Of a stretch of DNA of 64,000 nt, positions 9,188 through 19,162 are shown one piece after another. Under the pieces are notes generated by a model that saw only the letters and a program-made list of their open reading frames with translations, was not told the DNA's origin and ran no database searches. Both the position numbers and the translations under genes were made by a program. Source of the stretch: Usitatibacter rugosus (GTDB taxonomy: Bacteria; Pseudomonadota; Gammaproteobacteria; Burkholderiales; Usitatibacteraceae); the NCBI RefSeq assembly GCF_013003965.1, contig NZ_CP053069.1, positions 1,705,419 through 1,769,418 on the forward strand. Reading direction: 5' to 3'. Position 1 is the stretch's first letter. Every line of letters starts with the position of its first letter.

Positions 9188-10915
9188 ATGGCGGGTACCA
9201 AGAAACGCCGCAGCCAGGAGTGGTTCGGCCGCGGCGGCAAGATGGGCTTCATCTATCGCTCGTGGGTGAAGAACCGCGGCATTCCGCACGACCAGTTCGA
9301 CGGCCGCCCGGTCATCGGTATCTGCAACACCTATTCCGAGCTCACCCCCTGCAACTCGCATTTCCGCACGCTCGCGGAACACGTGAAGACGGGCGTGTGG
9401 GAGGCGGGCGGCTTTCCCCTCGAGTTTCCGGTGATGTCCCTGGGCGAGACGCTGCTCCGGCCGACCGCGATGCTTTATCGCAACCTCGCCTCGATGGACG
9501 TCGAGGAATCGATCCGTGGCAACCCGATCGATGGCGTCGTACTGTTGATGGGCTGCGACAAGACCACGCCGGCGCTCCTGATGGGTGCTTCGAGCGTGGA
9601 CCTCCCGACCATCGGCGTCTCCGGCGGCCCAATGCTCTCCGGCATGTATCGCGGCCAGCGCATCGGCTCCGGCACCAACACGTTCTCGCTTTCCGAAGAC
9701 CTGCGCGCCGGCAAGATCACGAAGGAGGAGTACCACGAGGCTGAGAGCTGCATGCATCGCTCACATGGCCACTGCATGACGATGGGCACGGCCTCCACGA
9801 TGGCCTCCATGGTCGAAGCGCTCGGCGTCGGTCTTCCCGGCAATGCCGCCTACCCCGCGGTCGACGCGCGCCGCAACGTGCTCGCGCGGCAAGCCGGGCG
9901 CCGCATCGTGGAGCTCGTGAAGAAGGACGCCCCGCTCTCGAAAATCCTCACGCGCGAAGCGTTCGAGAACGCCATTCGCGTCAATGCAGCGATCGGCGGC
10001 TCCACCAATGCGGTGATCCACCTCATTGCCATCGCGCGGCGCATCGGCGTGAAGCTGAACCTCGAGGACTGGGACAAGCTCGGCCGCGGCATCCACACGC
10101 TCGTGAACCTGATGCCCAACGGCAAGTACCTGATGGAGGACTTCTGCTACGCCGGAGGCCTCCCGGTCGTGATCCGCGAGCTGGGCAAGCAGGGCCTGCT
10201 CAACAAGGACTCGATCACGGCCAACGGCCAGTCGATCTGGGAGAACAACAAGGACGCGGAGAACTTCAACCCCGACGTCATCATGCCGTTCAAGAAGCCC
10301 TTCAAGAAGGACACGGGCATCGCGGTCCTGCGCGGCAACCTCTGCCCCGACGGCGCCATCATCAAGCCCTCGGCGGCCACGCCCAAGCTGATGAAGCACA
10401 AGGGCCCCGCGGTCGTGTTCGAGAACATCGAGGACTTCCACGCGCGCATCGACGACCCGAAGCTGAAGATCGACGCCAATTCCGTGATGGTCCTCAAGAA
10501 CTGCGGCCCGAAGGGCTACCCCGGCATGGCCGAGGTGGGCAACATGCCGCTGCCGGAGCGCATCCTCAAGAAGGGCATCACCGACATGGTGCGCATCTCG
10601 GATGCGCGCATGAGCGGCACGGCTTACGGCACCGTCGTCCTGCACACGGCGCCCGAGGCGGCGCTGGGCGGCCCGCTCGCCCTCGTGAAGGACGGCGACC
10701 TCGTTGAGCTGGACGTTGCCAACCGCAAGCTCGAGCTCCACGTCTCCGAGAAGGAGCTCGCGAAGCGCCGCGCGAAGTGGAAGGCCCCGAAGCCGCCGAT
10801 GCAGCGCGGCTACTGGAAGCTCTACGTCGACCACGTGAACCAGGCGAACGACGGTTGCGACCTGGATTTCCTCGTCGGCAAGAGCGGCTCGGCCGTCCCT
10901 CGCGATAACCACTGA
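9188..10915 (+). CDS. IlvD/Edd-family sugar-acid dehydratase
   Basis: A 575-residue dehydratase that should convert an aldonate to its 2-keto-3-deoxy acid using an Fe-S cluster and Mg2+. Cluster cysteines fit [12 protein letters not shown], the GCDKTTPA motif and [12 protein letters not shown]. The long shared stretches ([10 protein letters not shown]-like start, [35 protein letters not shown], ending in AVPRDNH) resemble L-arabinonate and related pentonate dehydratases more than the valine-pathway IlvD. It begins a plus-strand unit with a dehydrogenase and an ABC sugar transporter. GGAGG at 9176-9180 precedes the ATG. Pentonate, fuconate or galactonate are all possible substrates. Confidence 0.88.
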   Translation: MAGTKKRRSQEWFGRGGKMGFIYRSWVKNRGIPHDQFDGRPVIGICNTYSELTPCNSHFRTLAEHVKTGVWEAGGFPLEFPVMSLGETLLRPTAMLYRNLASMDVEESIRGNPIDGVVLLMGCDKTTPALLMGASSVDLPTIGVSGGPMLSGMYRGQRIGSGTNTFSLSEDLRAGKITKEEYHEAESCMHRSHGHCMTMGTASTMASMVEALGVGLPGNAAYPAVDARRNVLARQAGRRIVELVKKDAPLSKILTREAFENAIRVNAAIGGSTNAVIHLIAIARRIGVKLNLEDWDKLGRGIHTLVNLMPNGKYLMEDFCYAGGLPVVIRELGKQGLLNKDSITANGQSIWENNKDAENFNPDVIMPFKKPFKKDTGIAVLRGNLCPDGAIIKPSAATPKLMKHKGPAVVFENIEDFHARIDDPKLKIDANSVMVLKNCGPKGYPGMAEVGNMPLPERILKKGITDMVRISDARMSGTAYGTVVLHTAPEAALGGPLALVKDGDLVELDVANRKLELHVSEKELAKRRAKWKAPKPPMQRGYWKLYVDHVNQANDGCDLDFLVGKSGSAVPRDNH

Positions 10916-10917
10916 CG

Positions 10918-11877
10918 ATGGCGCGATTCCTCATCACCGACTACGACTTCCACGACGTGGACCTCGAGGTCGGCCTGCTGCGCGAAGCCGGCATGGAGGT
11001 CGCGACAGCCCAGTGCAAGACGGAAGAGGACGTGATCGCCGCGGCCAAGGGCTACGACGGCTTGCTCACGCAATATGCGCCGATGAACGCGAAGGTCTTC
11101 GGCGCCCGGCCCGAGGTGCGCATCGTGAGCCGCTTCGGAGCGGGCTTCGACACGGTCAACGTCCCGGACGCGAAGAAGCACGGCGTGTGGGTCGCGAATT
11201 CCCCGGACTACGGCGTGGGCGAGGTTGCCACGCACGCGCTCGCCATGGCGCTCTCGCTCGTGCGCCACGTCGGCTTCTACGATCGCGACGTCCACCGCGG
11301 CACGTGGCACTACACCTCGCCGGGCGTGCTGCGCCGTCCCGCGGAGCTCACGCTGGGCCTGCTCGGCCTGGGACGCATCGGCAAGCGCATGGCGTCGATC
11401 TCGCACGAGGTCTTCCGCGAGGTGATCGCCTGCGATCCCTACATCCCCGATTCGGATTTCCCACCGTACGTTCGCCGCGTCGACCACGCCACGCTGTTCA
11501 AGGAGTCCGATCTCGTGAGCCCGCACGTACCGCTGAACGACGAGACGCGCGGCATCATCGACGCGCCGTCGCTGGCCTCGATGAAGCGCGGCTCGTGGAT
11601 CGTGAACACGGCCCGCGGCGGGGTCGTGGACATTCCGGCGCTGCTGGCCGCGCTGGACAGCGAGCAACTCGACGGGGCGGCGCTCGACGTGCTGCCGTTC
11701 GAGCCGCCGCCCGCGGACCATCCGATCGTGAAGCACCCGCGCGTGCTGCTGACACCGCACGCCGCGTTCTATTCCGCCGAAGCCGAGTGCGAGCTGCGCC
11801 GCAAGGCCGCGCAAAACCTCGTCGACTGGGCCAAGACCGGCCGTCCCCGCTACGTCGTCTCGGAAGGAAGGGCCTGA
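10918..11877 (+). CDS. D-isomer-specific 2-hydroxyacid dehydrogenase (C-terminal-binding-protein type)
   Basis: A 319-residue NAD-dependent dehydrogenase starting 3 bp after the dehydratase stop. It has the Rossmann motif GLLGLGRIG, catalytic Arg in NTARGGVVD, Glu in [10 protein letters not shown] and His in LTPHAAFYS. The AAFYS ending places it in the CtBP-like subgroup. It would reduce a 2-keto acid or oxidise a 2-hydroxyacid downstream of the dehydratase. The stop overlaps the next ATG (TGATG), indicating a coupled operon. Confidence 0.88.
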   Translation: MARFLITDYDFHDVDLEVGLLREAGMEVATAQCKTEEDVIAAAKGYDGLLTQYAPMNAKVFGARPEVRIVSRFGAGFDTVNVPDAKKHGVWVANSPDYGVGEVATHALAMALSLVRHVGFYDRDVHRGTWHYTSPGVLRRPAELTLGLLGLGRIGKRMASISHEVFREVIACDPYIPDSDFPPYVRRVDHATLFKESDLVSPHVPLNDETRGIIDAPSLASMKRGSWIVNTARGGVVDIPALLAALDSEQLDGAALDVLPFEPPPADHPIVKHPRVLLTPHAAFYSAEAECELRRKAAQNLVDWAKTGRPRYVVSEGRA

Positions 11878-12950
11878 TGGCAGCCGTCTCGATCAAGGGC
11901 GTGCAAAAGTACTTCGGCACCACGCACGTCATTCGCGGCGTGGATGTCGAGATCGCCGACGGCGAGTTCACGGTGCTGGTGGGGCCGTCGGGCTGCGGGA
12001 AATCGACGCTGCTTCGCATGATCGCGGGCCTGGAGGAGATCGGCCAGGGCGAGATCTCCATCGGCGGCAAGGTGATCAACACCATGCAGCCGAAGGAGCG
12101 CGACATCGCGATGGTGTTCCAGAACTACGCGCTCTACCCGCACATGAAGGTCCGCGACAACATGGCGTTCAGCATGCTGCTCGCCAAGCGCTCCAAGGCG
12201 GAGATCGCCGAGCGCGTCGCAAAGGCTGCAGGGATTCTCGGCCTCACGGAGCTCCTCGATCGCTATCCGCGCCAGCTCTCGGGCGGCCAGCGCCAGCGTG
12301 TCGCCATGGGCCGCTGCATCGTGCGCGATCCGCAGGTCTTCCTCTTCGACGAGCCTCTTTCGAACCTGGACGCCAAGCTGCGCGTCGCGATGCGCACGGA
12401 ATTGAAGGAGCTGCACCAGCGCCTGCGCACCACCTCGATCTACGTGACCCACGACCAGATCGAGGCCATGACGATGGCCGACCAGATCGTCGTGATGCAC
12501 GACGGCATCGTGGAGCAGCGCGGCCGTCCGCTCGAGCTCTACGACAACCCGGCCAACATTTTCGTGGCGGGCTTCATCGGCTCGCCGGCGATGAATTTCC
12601 TCACCGGCACGCTGCGCCGTTCGGGCGAGGGCGCTTCGGTGGAGCTGGCCGGAGGTGCACGCATCCCGGCGCCCCGCGGCGCGGCCGGCGCCGAAGGCCA
12701 GAAGGTCGTCTACGGCGTTCGCCCGGAGCATCTCGCGATCGCCCCCGGCAATGGCCTTCCGGCCCATGTCGTCGTCGTCGAGCCGACCGGTGCCGACACG
12801 CAGGTCTTCGCGCGCATCGGCGGCTCGGAGATCACCGCCGTCTTCCGCGAGCGCCACGCCTTCAAGGCGGGCGAAACGATTTCGCTGGCGCCCGACCCGG
12901 CGCACGCCCATCTGTTCGACGCAGAATCAGGCAAGACGCTGATGCAATAG
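11877..12950 (+). CDS. CUT1 sugar ABC transporter, ATP-binding protein (UgpC/MsmK type)
   Basis: A 357-residue ATPase. Walker A is GPSGCGKST, the Q-loop is in [10 protein letters not shown], the ABC signature is LSGGQRQR, Walker B is VFLFDEPLS, and the switch His is in YVTHDQIEA. The C-terminal TOBE/MalK-like domain is shown by [11 protein letters not shown]. It energises the two permeases encoded at 14363 and 15259. The ATG overlaps the preceding stop by one base; the frame is open further upstream but there only shadows the dehydrogenase gene. Confidence 0.93.
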   Translation: MAAVSIKGVQKYFGTTHVIRGVDVEIADGEFTVLVGPSGCGKSTLLRMIAGLEEIGQGEISIGGKVINTMQPKERDIAMVFQNYALYPHMKVRDNMAFSMLLAKRSKAEIAERVAKAAGILGLTELLDRYPRQLSGGQRQRVAMGRCIVRDPQVFLFDEPLSNLDAKLRVAMRTELKELHQRLRTTSIYVTHDQIEAMTMADQIVVMHDGIVEQRGRPLELYDNPANIFVAGFIGSPAMNFLTGTLRRSGEGASVELAGGARIPAPRGAAGAEGQKVVYGVRPEHLAIAPGNGLPAHVVVVEPTGADTQVFARIGGSEITAVFRERHAFKAGETISLAPDPAHAHLFDAESGKTLMQ

Positions 12951-12961
12951 GAGAAGGCGGA

Positions 12962-13019
12962 AATAAAGGGGTCAGACTCCTTTATTGACCGAGCAATAAA
13001 GGAGTCTGACCCCTTTATT
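12962..13019. repeat. Perfect 26-bp inverted repeat (hairpin) inside the ABC operon
   Basis: Arms 12962-12987 and 12994-13019 are exactly complementary around a 6-nt loop; the core reads AATAAAGGGGTCAGACTCC and its mirror. It lies 11 bp after the ATPase stop and 18 bp before the binding-protein ATG, with GGAGGA at 13025 left free. It could stabilise the downstream part of the mRNA or partly terminate the upstream part. It is probably a REP-like insertion. Confidence 0.8.
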
Positions 13020-13037
13020 CATACGGAGGAGACAACG

Positions 13038-14363
13038 ATGTCGAAGATCACGAGACGTGAGTTCCTGAAGAACACCGCTGGGGCGGCCGCGGCCACCACG
13101 GTCGGCGTAGGCAGCGCGCTGTGGACGCCGGAGGCCTTTGCCCAGGCGAAGTGGGTCCCGGAGAAGGGCGCGAAGCTGCGCGTGCTCCGCTGGAAGCGCT
13201 TCGTCCAGGGTGATGAAGACCTCTGGATGGCGAACACCAAGAAGTTCACCGAGAAGACCGGCATCGAAGTCCGCGTGGACAACGAGGGCTGGGAGGACGT
13301 GCGGCCCAAGGCGGCCGTGGCGGCCAACATCGGCAGCGGCCCGGACGTGATCGTCGGCTGGTTCGACGACCCGCACCAGTATCCCGACAAGCTGGTGGAC
13401 GTCTCCGACGTCGCCAACTACCTCGGTGCCAAGTACGGCGGCTGGTACGACGTCTGCAAGAAGTACGGCATGAAGAACGGCAAGTGGATCGCGTTCCCGC
13501 TGGGCATCATCGGCAACGCGCTCGTGTATCGCCAGAGCCACATCCAGGCCGCGGGCTTCGACTCGATCCCCAAGGACACGGCAGGCTTCCTCAAGCTCTG
13601 CCAGGCGCTCAAGGCCAAGGGAACGCCGTCGGGCTTCGCGCTCGGCAAGGCCGTGGGCGACGGCAACAACTGGGGCCACTGGCTGCTCTGGTCGCATGGC
13701 GGCAAGCTCGTGGACGAGAAGGGCAACGTCGTCGTGAACTCGAAGGAGACGATTGCCGGCCTCGAGTACGCGAAGCAGCTCTACGACACGTTCATCCCGG
13801 GCACGCTCTCCTGGCAGGACCCGTCGAACAACAAGGCGTTCCTCGACGGGCAGATCTCGCTCACCGCGAACGGCATCTCGGTCTACTACGCGGCGAAGAA
13901 CTCCACCGACGAGAAGGTGAAGGCGCTGGCGGCGGACATCCAGCACGCGCGCTTCCCGATCGGGCCGGTGGGCAAGCCCACGGAGCTGATGCAGATCACG
14001 CAGATGTTCCTGTTCAAGTACTCCAAGGTCCCGAACGCGGCGAAGGCGTACATGGCCTTCATGATGGAAGAGGAGCAGTACGGCCCGTGGATGAAGGCGT
14101 CCATCGGCTACACCTGCCAGCCGCTCAAGGCCTACGAGAAGAACTCGGTGTGGACGGACGACCCGAAGGCGACTCCGTACCGCGACTCCGCGGCGCTGAT
14201 GCTGGACCACGGCCATGCCGGCCCGCTGGGCTATGCGTCGGCCGCGTGCCTCGCGGACTACATCGTGCTCGACATGATCGCCGCGGCAGCCAGCGGCTCC
14301 AAGACGCCGCAGGAAGCGGCGGCCGAGGCGCAGAAACGCGCCGAACGTTACTACAAGGTGTGA
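13038..14363 (+). CDS. Sugar ABC transporter substrate-binding protein (Tat-exported)
   Basis: A 441-residue family-1 extracellular solute-binding protein. The N-terminus carries a twin-arginine leader (TRREFLKNTAG followed by an alanine-rich hydrophobic stretch and cleavage near AFAQA). The domain shows typical CUT1 segments such as GSGPDVIVGWFDDPHQY and GIIGNALVYRQ. It binds the transported sugar or sugar acid in the periplasm. A strong hairpin precedes it, which could raise its expression relative to the ATPase. The stop overlaps the first permease ATG. Confidence 0.92.
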   Translation: MSKITRREFLKNTAGAAAATTVGVGSALWTPEAFAQAKWVPEKGAKLRVLRWKRFVQGDEDLWMANTKKFTEKTGIEVRVDNEGWEDVRPKAAVAANIGSGPDVIVGWFDDPHQYPDKLVDVSDVANYLGAKYGGWYDVCKKYGMKNGKWIAFPLGIIGNALVYRQSHIQAAGFDSIPKDTAGFLKLCQALKAKGTPSGFALGKAVGDGNNWGHWLLWSHGGKLVDEKGNVVVNSKETIAGLEYAKQLYDTFIPGTLSWQDPSNNKAFLDGQISLTANGISVYYAAKNSTDEKVKALAADIQHARFPIGPVGKPTELMQITQMFLFKYSKVPNAAKAYMAFMMEEEQYGPWMKASIGYTCQPLKAYEKNSVWTDDPKATPYRDSAALMLDHGHAGPLGYASAACLADYIVLDMIAAAASGSKTPQEAAAEAQKRAERYYKV

Positions 14364-15259
14364 TGCAAAAGTTCTTCAACAACAGGAACGTCCTCGGGCT
14401 GCTGTTCATGCTGCCCGCGGGCGTCCTGTTGCTGATTTTCCTCACGTATCCGCTCGGCCTCGGCACCTGGCTGGGCTTCACCGACGCGAAGCTCGGGCGC
14501 GAGGGCGTCTGGGTCGGCCTCGACAACTTCAAGTACCTGGTCGGCGACAGCGTCGCGCAGCTCTCGCTCTTCAACACGCTCTTCTACACAACGGTCGCTT
14601 CGGTCGCGAAGTTCGTGCTGGGCCTGTGGCTCGCCCTGCTGCTGAACCGCCACCTGCCGTTCAAGTCCTTCTTCCGTGCCATCGTGCTCCTGCCGTTCAT
14701 CGTGCCCACGGCGCTCTCGGCGATCGCCTTCTGGTGGCTGTACGACTCGCAGTTCTCCGTGATCAGCTGGACGCTCATGAAGCTCGGGCTGATCAACCAG
14801 TACATCGACTTCCTCGGCAACCCGTGGAATGCGCGTTTGTCCGCCGTGGCCGCCAACATCTGGCGCGGCGTGCCGTTCGTGGCGATCTGCCTCCTCGCGG
14901 GCCTGCAGACCATCTCGCCCTCGCTCTACGAGGCCGCGGCCCTGGACGGCGCCACGCCCTGGCAGCGCTTCCGCTTCGTGACGCTGCCGCTGCTGACGCC
15001 GATCATCGCGGTGGTGATGACGTTCTCCGTCCTCTTCACCTTCACCGACTTCCAGCTGATCTACGTGCTCACGCGCGGCGGGCCGCTCAATGCGACGCAC
15101 CTCATGGCGACGCTGTCCTTCCAGCGTGCGATCTCCGGTGGATCGCTGGGGGAGGGCGCTGCGCTCGCGACGCTGATGGTGCCGTTCCTGCTCGCGGCGA
15201 TTCTTTTCTCGTACTTTGGTTTGCAGAGACGTGCCTGGCAGCAAGGTGGCAAGGACTGA
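14363..15259 (+). CDS. Sugar ABC transporter permease (MalF/UgpA type)
   Basis: A 298-residue inner-membrane protein with about six membrane segments, from LGLLFMLPAGVLLLIFLTYPL to the C-terminal LATLMVPFLLAAILFSYF. The EAA coupling loop reads YEAAALDGATPWQRFRF. It pairs with the next permease to form the channel. The ATG overlaps the binding-protein stop (TGATG). Confidence 0.93.
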   Translation: MQKFFNNRNVLGLLFMLPAGVLLLIFLTYPLGLGTWLGFTDAKLGREGVWVGLDNFKYLVGDSVAQLSLFNTLFYTTVASVAKFVLGLWLALLLNRHLPFKSFFRAIVLLPFIVPTALSAIAFWWLYDSQFSVISWTLMKLGLINQYIDFLGNPWNARLSAVAANIWRGVPFVAICLLAGLQTISPSLYEAAALDGATPWQRFRFVTLPLLTPIIAVVMTFSVLFTFTDFQLIYVLTRGGPLNATHLMATLSFQRAISGGSLGEGAALATLMVPFLLAAILFSYFGLQRRAWQQGGKD

Positions 15260-16131
15260 TGAAGCAGGAAGACCAAGTCACGCAGGGCATGAACTACCTC
15301 GAGTCGATCCCGAGGCGGGTCGTCACGCTCTACATTCCGCTGGCGATCTTCCTGTTCGTGCTGCTGTTTCCGTTCTACTGGATGGTGGTGACGTCGTTCA
15401 AGCCGAACGCGGAGCTGCTCTCGCGCGAAGGCAATCCGTTCTGGGTGATCGCGCCGACGCTCGCGCACTTCAAGAAGCTGATCTTCGACACGCCGTACCC
15501 GGAGTGGATGCTGAACACGGTGATCGTGTCCGTGGTCGCCACGTTCACGTCGCTGGCGGCGAGCGTCTTCGCGGCGTACGCGATCGAGCGCCTGCGCTTC
15601 CGTGGCTCCAAGATCACGGGCCTGCTGATCTTCCTCGCCTACCTCGTGCCGCCGTCGATCCTCTTCATCCCGCTCGCGGCCATCGTCTTCAAGCTCGGCC
15701 TCTTCGACACGCGCTGGGCGCTGATCCTCACCTATCCCACGTTCCTCATCCCGTTCTGCACCTGGCTGCTGATGGGCTACTTCCGCTCGATCCCGTTCGA
15801 GCTGGAGGAGTGCGCGCTGATCGACGGGGCGACGCGCTGGCAGATCCTGGTGAAGATCATCCTGCCGCTCGCGGTGCCGGGGCTCATCTCGGCAGGGATC
15901 TTCGCGTTCACGCTGTCGTGGAACGAGTTCATCTACGCGCTCACGTTCGTGTCGTCGTCCGAAGTGAAGACGGTGCCGGTGGGCGTGATCACGGAGCTCG
16001 TGGAGGGCGACGTCTACCATTGGGGCTCGCTCATGGCCGGGGCGCTGCTGGGATCCTTGCCGGTGGCCGTCATGTACTCCTTCTTCGTGGAGTACTACGT
16101 CTCCGGGATGACGGGCGCGGTGAAGGAGTAG
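15259..16131 (+). CDS. Sugar ABC transporter permease (MalG/UgpE type)
   Basis: A 290-residue inner-membrane protein, second half of the channel. The EAA loop is LEECALIDGATRWQILVKI. Six membrane segments run from LYIPLAIFLFVLLFPFYWMVV to LLGSLPVAVMYSFFVEYYV. It ends the operon: its ATG overlaps the previous stop by one base and no further gene follows closely. The transporter is complete, with ATPase, binding protein and two permeases. Confidence 0.93.
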   Translation: MKQEDQVTQGMNYLESIPRRVVTLYIPLAIFLFVLLFPFYWMVVTSFKPNAELLSREGNPFWVIAPTLAHFKKLIFDTPYPEWMLNTVIVSVVATFTSLAASVFAAYAIERLRFRGSKITGLLIFLAYLVPPSILFIPLAAIVFKLGLFDTRWALILTYPTFLIPFCTWLLMGYFRSIPFELEECALIDGATRWQILVKIILPLAVPGLISAGIFAFTLSWNEFIYALTFVSSSEVKTVPVGVITELVEGDVYHWGSLMAGALLGSLPVAVMYSFFVEYYVSGMTGAVKE

Positions 16132-16203
16132 GCGTGCACCAAGGGCCAATGTCGCTCGGCCGATGCCCTCTCTAAGCTGGGCTTTGCAAAGGAGGATCCC
16201 ACC

Positions 16204-16668
16204 ATGCGAATCGCCAATCCCGTTCGAGTCTCCGCCCTCCTGGTCGGATTGATGCTTGCCGCAGGCGCGTCAGCGCAGCAATACGTCTATCCCGCCAAGG
16301 GCCAGACGCCCGACCAGCAGAAGAAAGACGAGGGCGCGTGCCACACGTGGGCCGTCGACCAGAGCAAGTACGACCCCACCAATCCGCCGCAGCAGGCTGC
16401 AGCCCCGCCACCCCCCCAGGGTGCGACGCCAGGCTCGGGCGTGCGCGGTGCGGCGCGAGGCGCCGTGGCCGGCGAGATCATCAACGGGGACGCGAGCTCG
16501 GGTGCGGCCGTCGGTGCGGTTGCTGCACGCGGCGCGAGCCGCCGGCAGAACGCCGCCGCGGGCCAGCAGCAACAGGCTGCCGCTTCCCAGCAGTCGCAAG
16601 CGGGGATGAGCGCGTACCAGAAGGCACGCGGCGCTTGCCTCGAAGGGCGCGGCTATACCGTGAAGTAG
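16204..16668 (+). CDS. Small secreted glycine-zipper protein
   Basis: A 154-residue protein with a signal peptide ending GASAQQ. The mature part has a conserved-looking segment (YPAKGQTPDQQKKDEGACHTWAV), a proline-rich linker, and a glycine/alanine zipper (GVRGAARGAVAGEI...GAAVGAVAARGA) of the kind found in outer-membrane-associated small proteins. A Gln/Ala-rich tail follows, ending in KARGACLEGRGYTVK with a second cysteine. AGGAGG at 16190-16195 is a strong ribosome site. The role is probably envelope-related, but unknown. Confidence 0.75.
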   Translation: MRIANPVRVSALLVGLMLAAGASAQQYVYPAKGQTPDQQKKDEGACHTWAVDQSKYDPTNPPQQAAAPPPPQGATPGSGVRGAARGAVAGEIINGDASSGAAVGAVAARGASRRQNAAAGQQQQAAASQQSQAGMSAYQKARGACLEGRGYTVK

Positions 16669-16687
16669 CAGTCGTGAGCGAGGGCCC

Positions 16688-17707
16688 ATGACGAACCTCC
16701 CGCGTCGCCGTCTCCTGATCGGGAGCGCCGTGCTTGCCACGGCGCCTCTTTTTGCCACGCCGGTCTTCGCACAGGGATCCCCGGCGGATCCGCTGCCTTC
16801 GTGGAACGAGGGCGCCGCGAAGAAATCGATCGTCGACTTCGTGAAGCGCGTCACCACGAGCGGTTCTCCCGACTTCGTCGCGCCCGCCGATCGCATCGCC
16901 ACCTTCGACAACGACGGCACGCTCTGGAGCGAGCAGCCGATCTATTTCCAGTTCGCCTTCGTCCTCGATCGGGTGAAAGCGACGGCGCCGCAGCATCCGG
17001 AGTGGCTGCAGAAGCCGCAGTTCAAGGCGGCGATCGACGGCGACATGAAGGGCGTGATGGCAGCCGGACAGAAAGGCCTGCTCGAGATGATGGCGGCCAC
17101 GCACTCGGGAATGTCCACCGACGAGTTCAACGCCATCGTGAAGGACTGGGTCGCAACGGCGCGCCATCCGCGCTTCAAGCGGCCGTACACCGAGCTCGTC
17201 TACCAGCCGATGCTGGAGCTCCTCGACTACCTGCGCGCCAACGGCTTCAAGACCTTCATCGTCTCGGGGGGCGGCGTCGAGTTCATGCGCGCGTTCGCCG
17301 AGCGTGCCTATGGCATTCCTCCGGAGCAGGTGATCGGCTCGTCGGGCGCCACGCAGTTCAAGGCCGGCGCGGACGGCAAGCCCATCCTGCTGAAGACGCC
17401 CAAGGTGGAGTTCATCGACGACGGACCCGGCAAGCCCGCCGGCATCAACCGCTTCATCGGCCGGCGCCCGATCTTCGCGTTCGGCAACTCCGACGGCGAC
17501 CTGCAGATGCTGCAGTGGACGGCCGCCGGCGCGGGTGCGCGTTTCGCGGGTCTGGTGCACCATACCGATGCCGAGCGGGAATGGAGCTACGACCGCACCT
17601 CGCACATCGGCAAGCTGGACAAGGCCTGGGACGAGGCGAAGCTGCGCAACTGGACGGTCGTGGACATGAAAACCGACTGGAAAACCGTCTACCCGCCCCA
17701 GAAATAG
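16688..17707 (+). CDS. Exported haloacid-dehalogenase-family phosphatase
   Basis: A 339-residue protein with a leader that has RRR before a hydrophobic stretch ending VFAQG, suggesting Tat export. HAD motif I is FDNDGTLW, motif II is FIVSGGG, and motif III/IV is FAFGNSDGDLQM, so the catalytic aspartates are present. It resembles the SerB-like branch with a helical cap, placed in the periplasm. The substrate is unknown. It lies 19 bp after the glycine-zipper gene and may be cotranscribed. Confidence 0.85.
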   Translation: MTNLPRRRLLIGSAVLATAPLFATPVFAQGSPADPLPSWNEGAAKKSIVDFVKRVTTSGSPDFVAPADRIATFDNDGTLWSEQPIYFQFAFVLDRVKATAPQHPEWLQKPQFKAAIDGDMKGVMAAGQKGLLEMMAATHSGMSTDEFNAIVKDWVATARHPRFKRPYTELVYQPMLELLDYLRANGFKTFIVSGGGVEFMRAFAERAYGIPPEQVIGSSGATQFKAGADGKPILLKTPKVEFIDDGPGKPAGINRFIGRRPIFAFGNSDGDLQMLQWTAAGAGARFAGLVHHTDAEREWSYDRTSHIGKLDKAWDEAKLRNWTVVDMKTDWKTVYPPQK

Positions 17708-17779
17708 GGCCAAAACGCCGGGATTGTGCGGTTCTTCACAGGAATACCGGGCGTCCGGCCCTAAGATCCGGGCAGGAGC

Positions 17780-18208
17780 GTGAATCCACAAATGAGAAAT
17801 CCCGCCCATCGCATCATCGGCTTCGGCGCCGCCGCCTTCATGTTCGTCCTGGTCTTCGCCTTCACCATGAAGGGGGAGGCGCAGCGACAGGTGGTCGCCA
17901 AGCGCGACCAGCAGGCCCAGATCCAGCAGCAGCGCCTGCGCGCCCGGGCTCCGGTCCGTTATGCGGCCCCGGCCGTGGAAGAAGACTGGCGCTCCCCCCA
18001 GGATTACGATTCCGTCCGCTACCAGCCCGATAGCCGTTCCTACGACTCGGACTACCGCGACGTCGCCTCGCAGCGCAGCTACTACGAGCCGCGTGCCGTG
18101 GTCGTCGAGGCGGATGACCGCTACGAGCGCGCCGTCGAGCAGCGTCGCACCGACGCCGAGGCCGACCGGCTCACCCGCCAGCTCGACGCCCGACTCTACG
18201 AGCGGTAG
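17780..18208 (+). CDS. Hypothetical single-pass membrane protein
   Basis: A 142-residue protein with one N-terminal membrane segment (IIGFGAAAFMFVLVFAFTM). A highly charged, Gln-, Arg- and Tyr-rich tail follows that is probably periplasmic and largely disordered or helical. No family is recognised. The start is a GTG at 17780, with GGAG immediately before it. An ATG at 17792 is the alternative, 13 nt from the same GGAG. It is followed after 6 bp by the J-domain-like gene and shares its Arg/Gln-rich composition, so the pair may act together. Confidence 0.6.
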   Translation: MNPQMRNPAHRIIGFGAAAFMFVLVFAFTMKGEAQRQVVAKRDQQAQIQQQRLRARAPVRYAAPAVEEDWRSPQDYDSVRYQPDSRSYDSDYRDVASQRSYYEPRAVVVEADDRYERAVEQRRTDAEADRLTRQLDARLYER

Positions 18209-18214
18209 GCGCGA

Positions 18215-19009
18215 ATGCAGGACTACTACCAGGTCCTGGGCGTCTCCGAGCAAGCCACGCCCGCGGTCATCCAGATCGCCTTCGAGGGCAAGCTCAAGGC
18301 CCTTCACCAGTGTCCGATGAACGAAACCGAGCGCATGGCCGAGGACCGGCTGCTGCGCCAGGCGTTCGTGACACTCACCCATCCCGCCCGCAAGACCTGG
18401 TACGACATGCAGCTCGAGCGCGATCGTGCAGCCCTCACGGCGATGCCCCCGCGCTGGCGAGCGGTCGCGATCGTCGCGATGGTGACCGTCGGATTCACGA
18501 GCTTCGCGTGGCATGCCGTCGATCGTTCGCAGGAGCGTGATCGCCGCTACGCCGAGGCGCTGCGCGTCGAAGCCGAGCAGGCCAAGGTGCGCGCCGAAGC
18601 CGCCGTGCAGCTGGCTCAGCTCGCCGAGGCGAAGGAAGCCCGCGAAGCGGAGTACGCCCTGCGCCGTGAACGCGAGATGCGCTACTGGATAGAACGCGAC
18701 CGCAACTACAGCAACGCCCAGTCGCGCTACAACGAGGTCGCCTCCCGCAACGAGTGGTATAGCCAGCGCCACTACGTGCTGACCGAGGCCCGCACGGAGC
18801 GCTACATCGAGGATCGCCGGCAGCGCAGCGAGCTCATCAACCGCTACGCCGCCCAGGCCGAAGTGAACCGGCAGGTGCAGTGGATGGAGAACCGCGAGGC
18901 GGAGGAAGCCTACATCCGCTCCGACAAGCACTACCGCGCCCAGCAAGAGGCCGCACAGATCAAGGCCCGCGAAGCCGCTGAGCTCCGCCGCACGAACGGC
19001 CTTCGCTAG
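18215..19009 (+). CDS. Membrane protein with a degenerate N-terminal J domain
   Basis: A 264-residue protein whose first 65 residues read like a DnaJ domain (DYYQVLGVSEQATPAVIQ... RQAFVTLTHPARKTWYD). The HPD tripeptide needed to stimulate Hsp70 is replaced by H31-Q-C-P. One membrane segment (about 82-98) follows, then a long charged coiled-coil (about 103-264) rich in Glu, Arg and Ala. The lack of HPD predicts no DnaK activation, so it is more likely a J-like protein used for scaffolding. The partner is unknown. It lies 6 bp after the preceding gene. Confidence 0.7.
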   Translation: MQDYYQVLGVSEQATPAVIQIAFEGKLKALHQCPMNETERMAEDRLLRQAFVTLTHPARKTWYDMQLERDRAALTAMPPRWRAVAIVAMVTVGFTSFAWHAVDRSQERDRRYAEALRVEAEQAKVRAEAAVQLAQLAEAKEAREAEYALRREREMRYWIERDRNYSNAQSRYNEVASRNEWYSQRHYVLTEARTERYIEDRRQRSELINRYAAQAEVNRQVQWMENREAEEAYIRSDKHYRAQQEAAQIKAREAAELRRTNGLR

Positions 19010-19162
19010 GTTTCCGCGAGGGTTCGCGGGCTGGAATTTCCCCCTTCCGACATTGCGCTTGCAATGCGCGCGAGTGCCGCGAGTGCGATGCGTCACAGGC
19101 GCTTTGAGTCTCCCTGCATAAGATGTCGCTAATCGAGTTGACATCGACATCAGGGAAACCCC

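Noticed and set aside
19138-19143. TTGACA close to the porin start
   Set aside because: It lies only about 20 bp before the ATG, so no -10 region can be placed between it and the gene.
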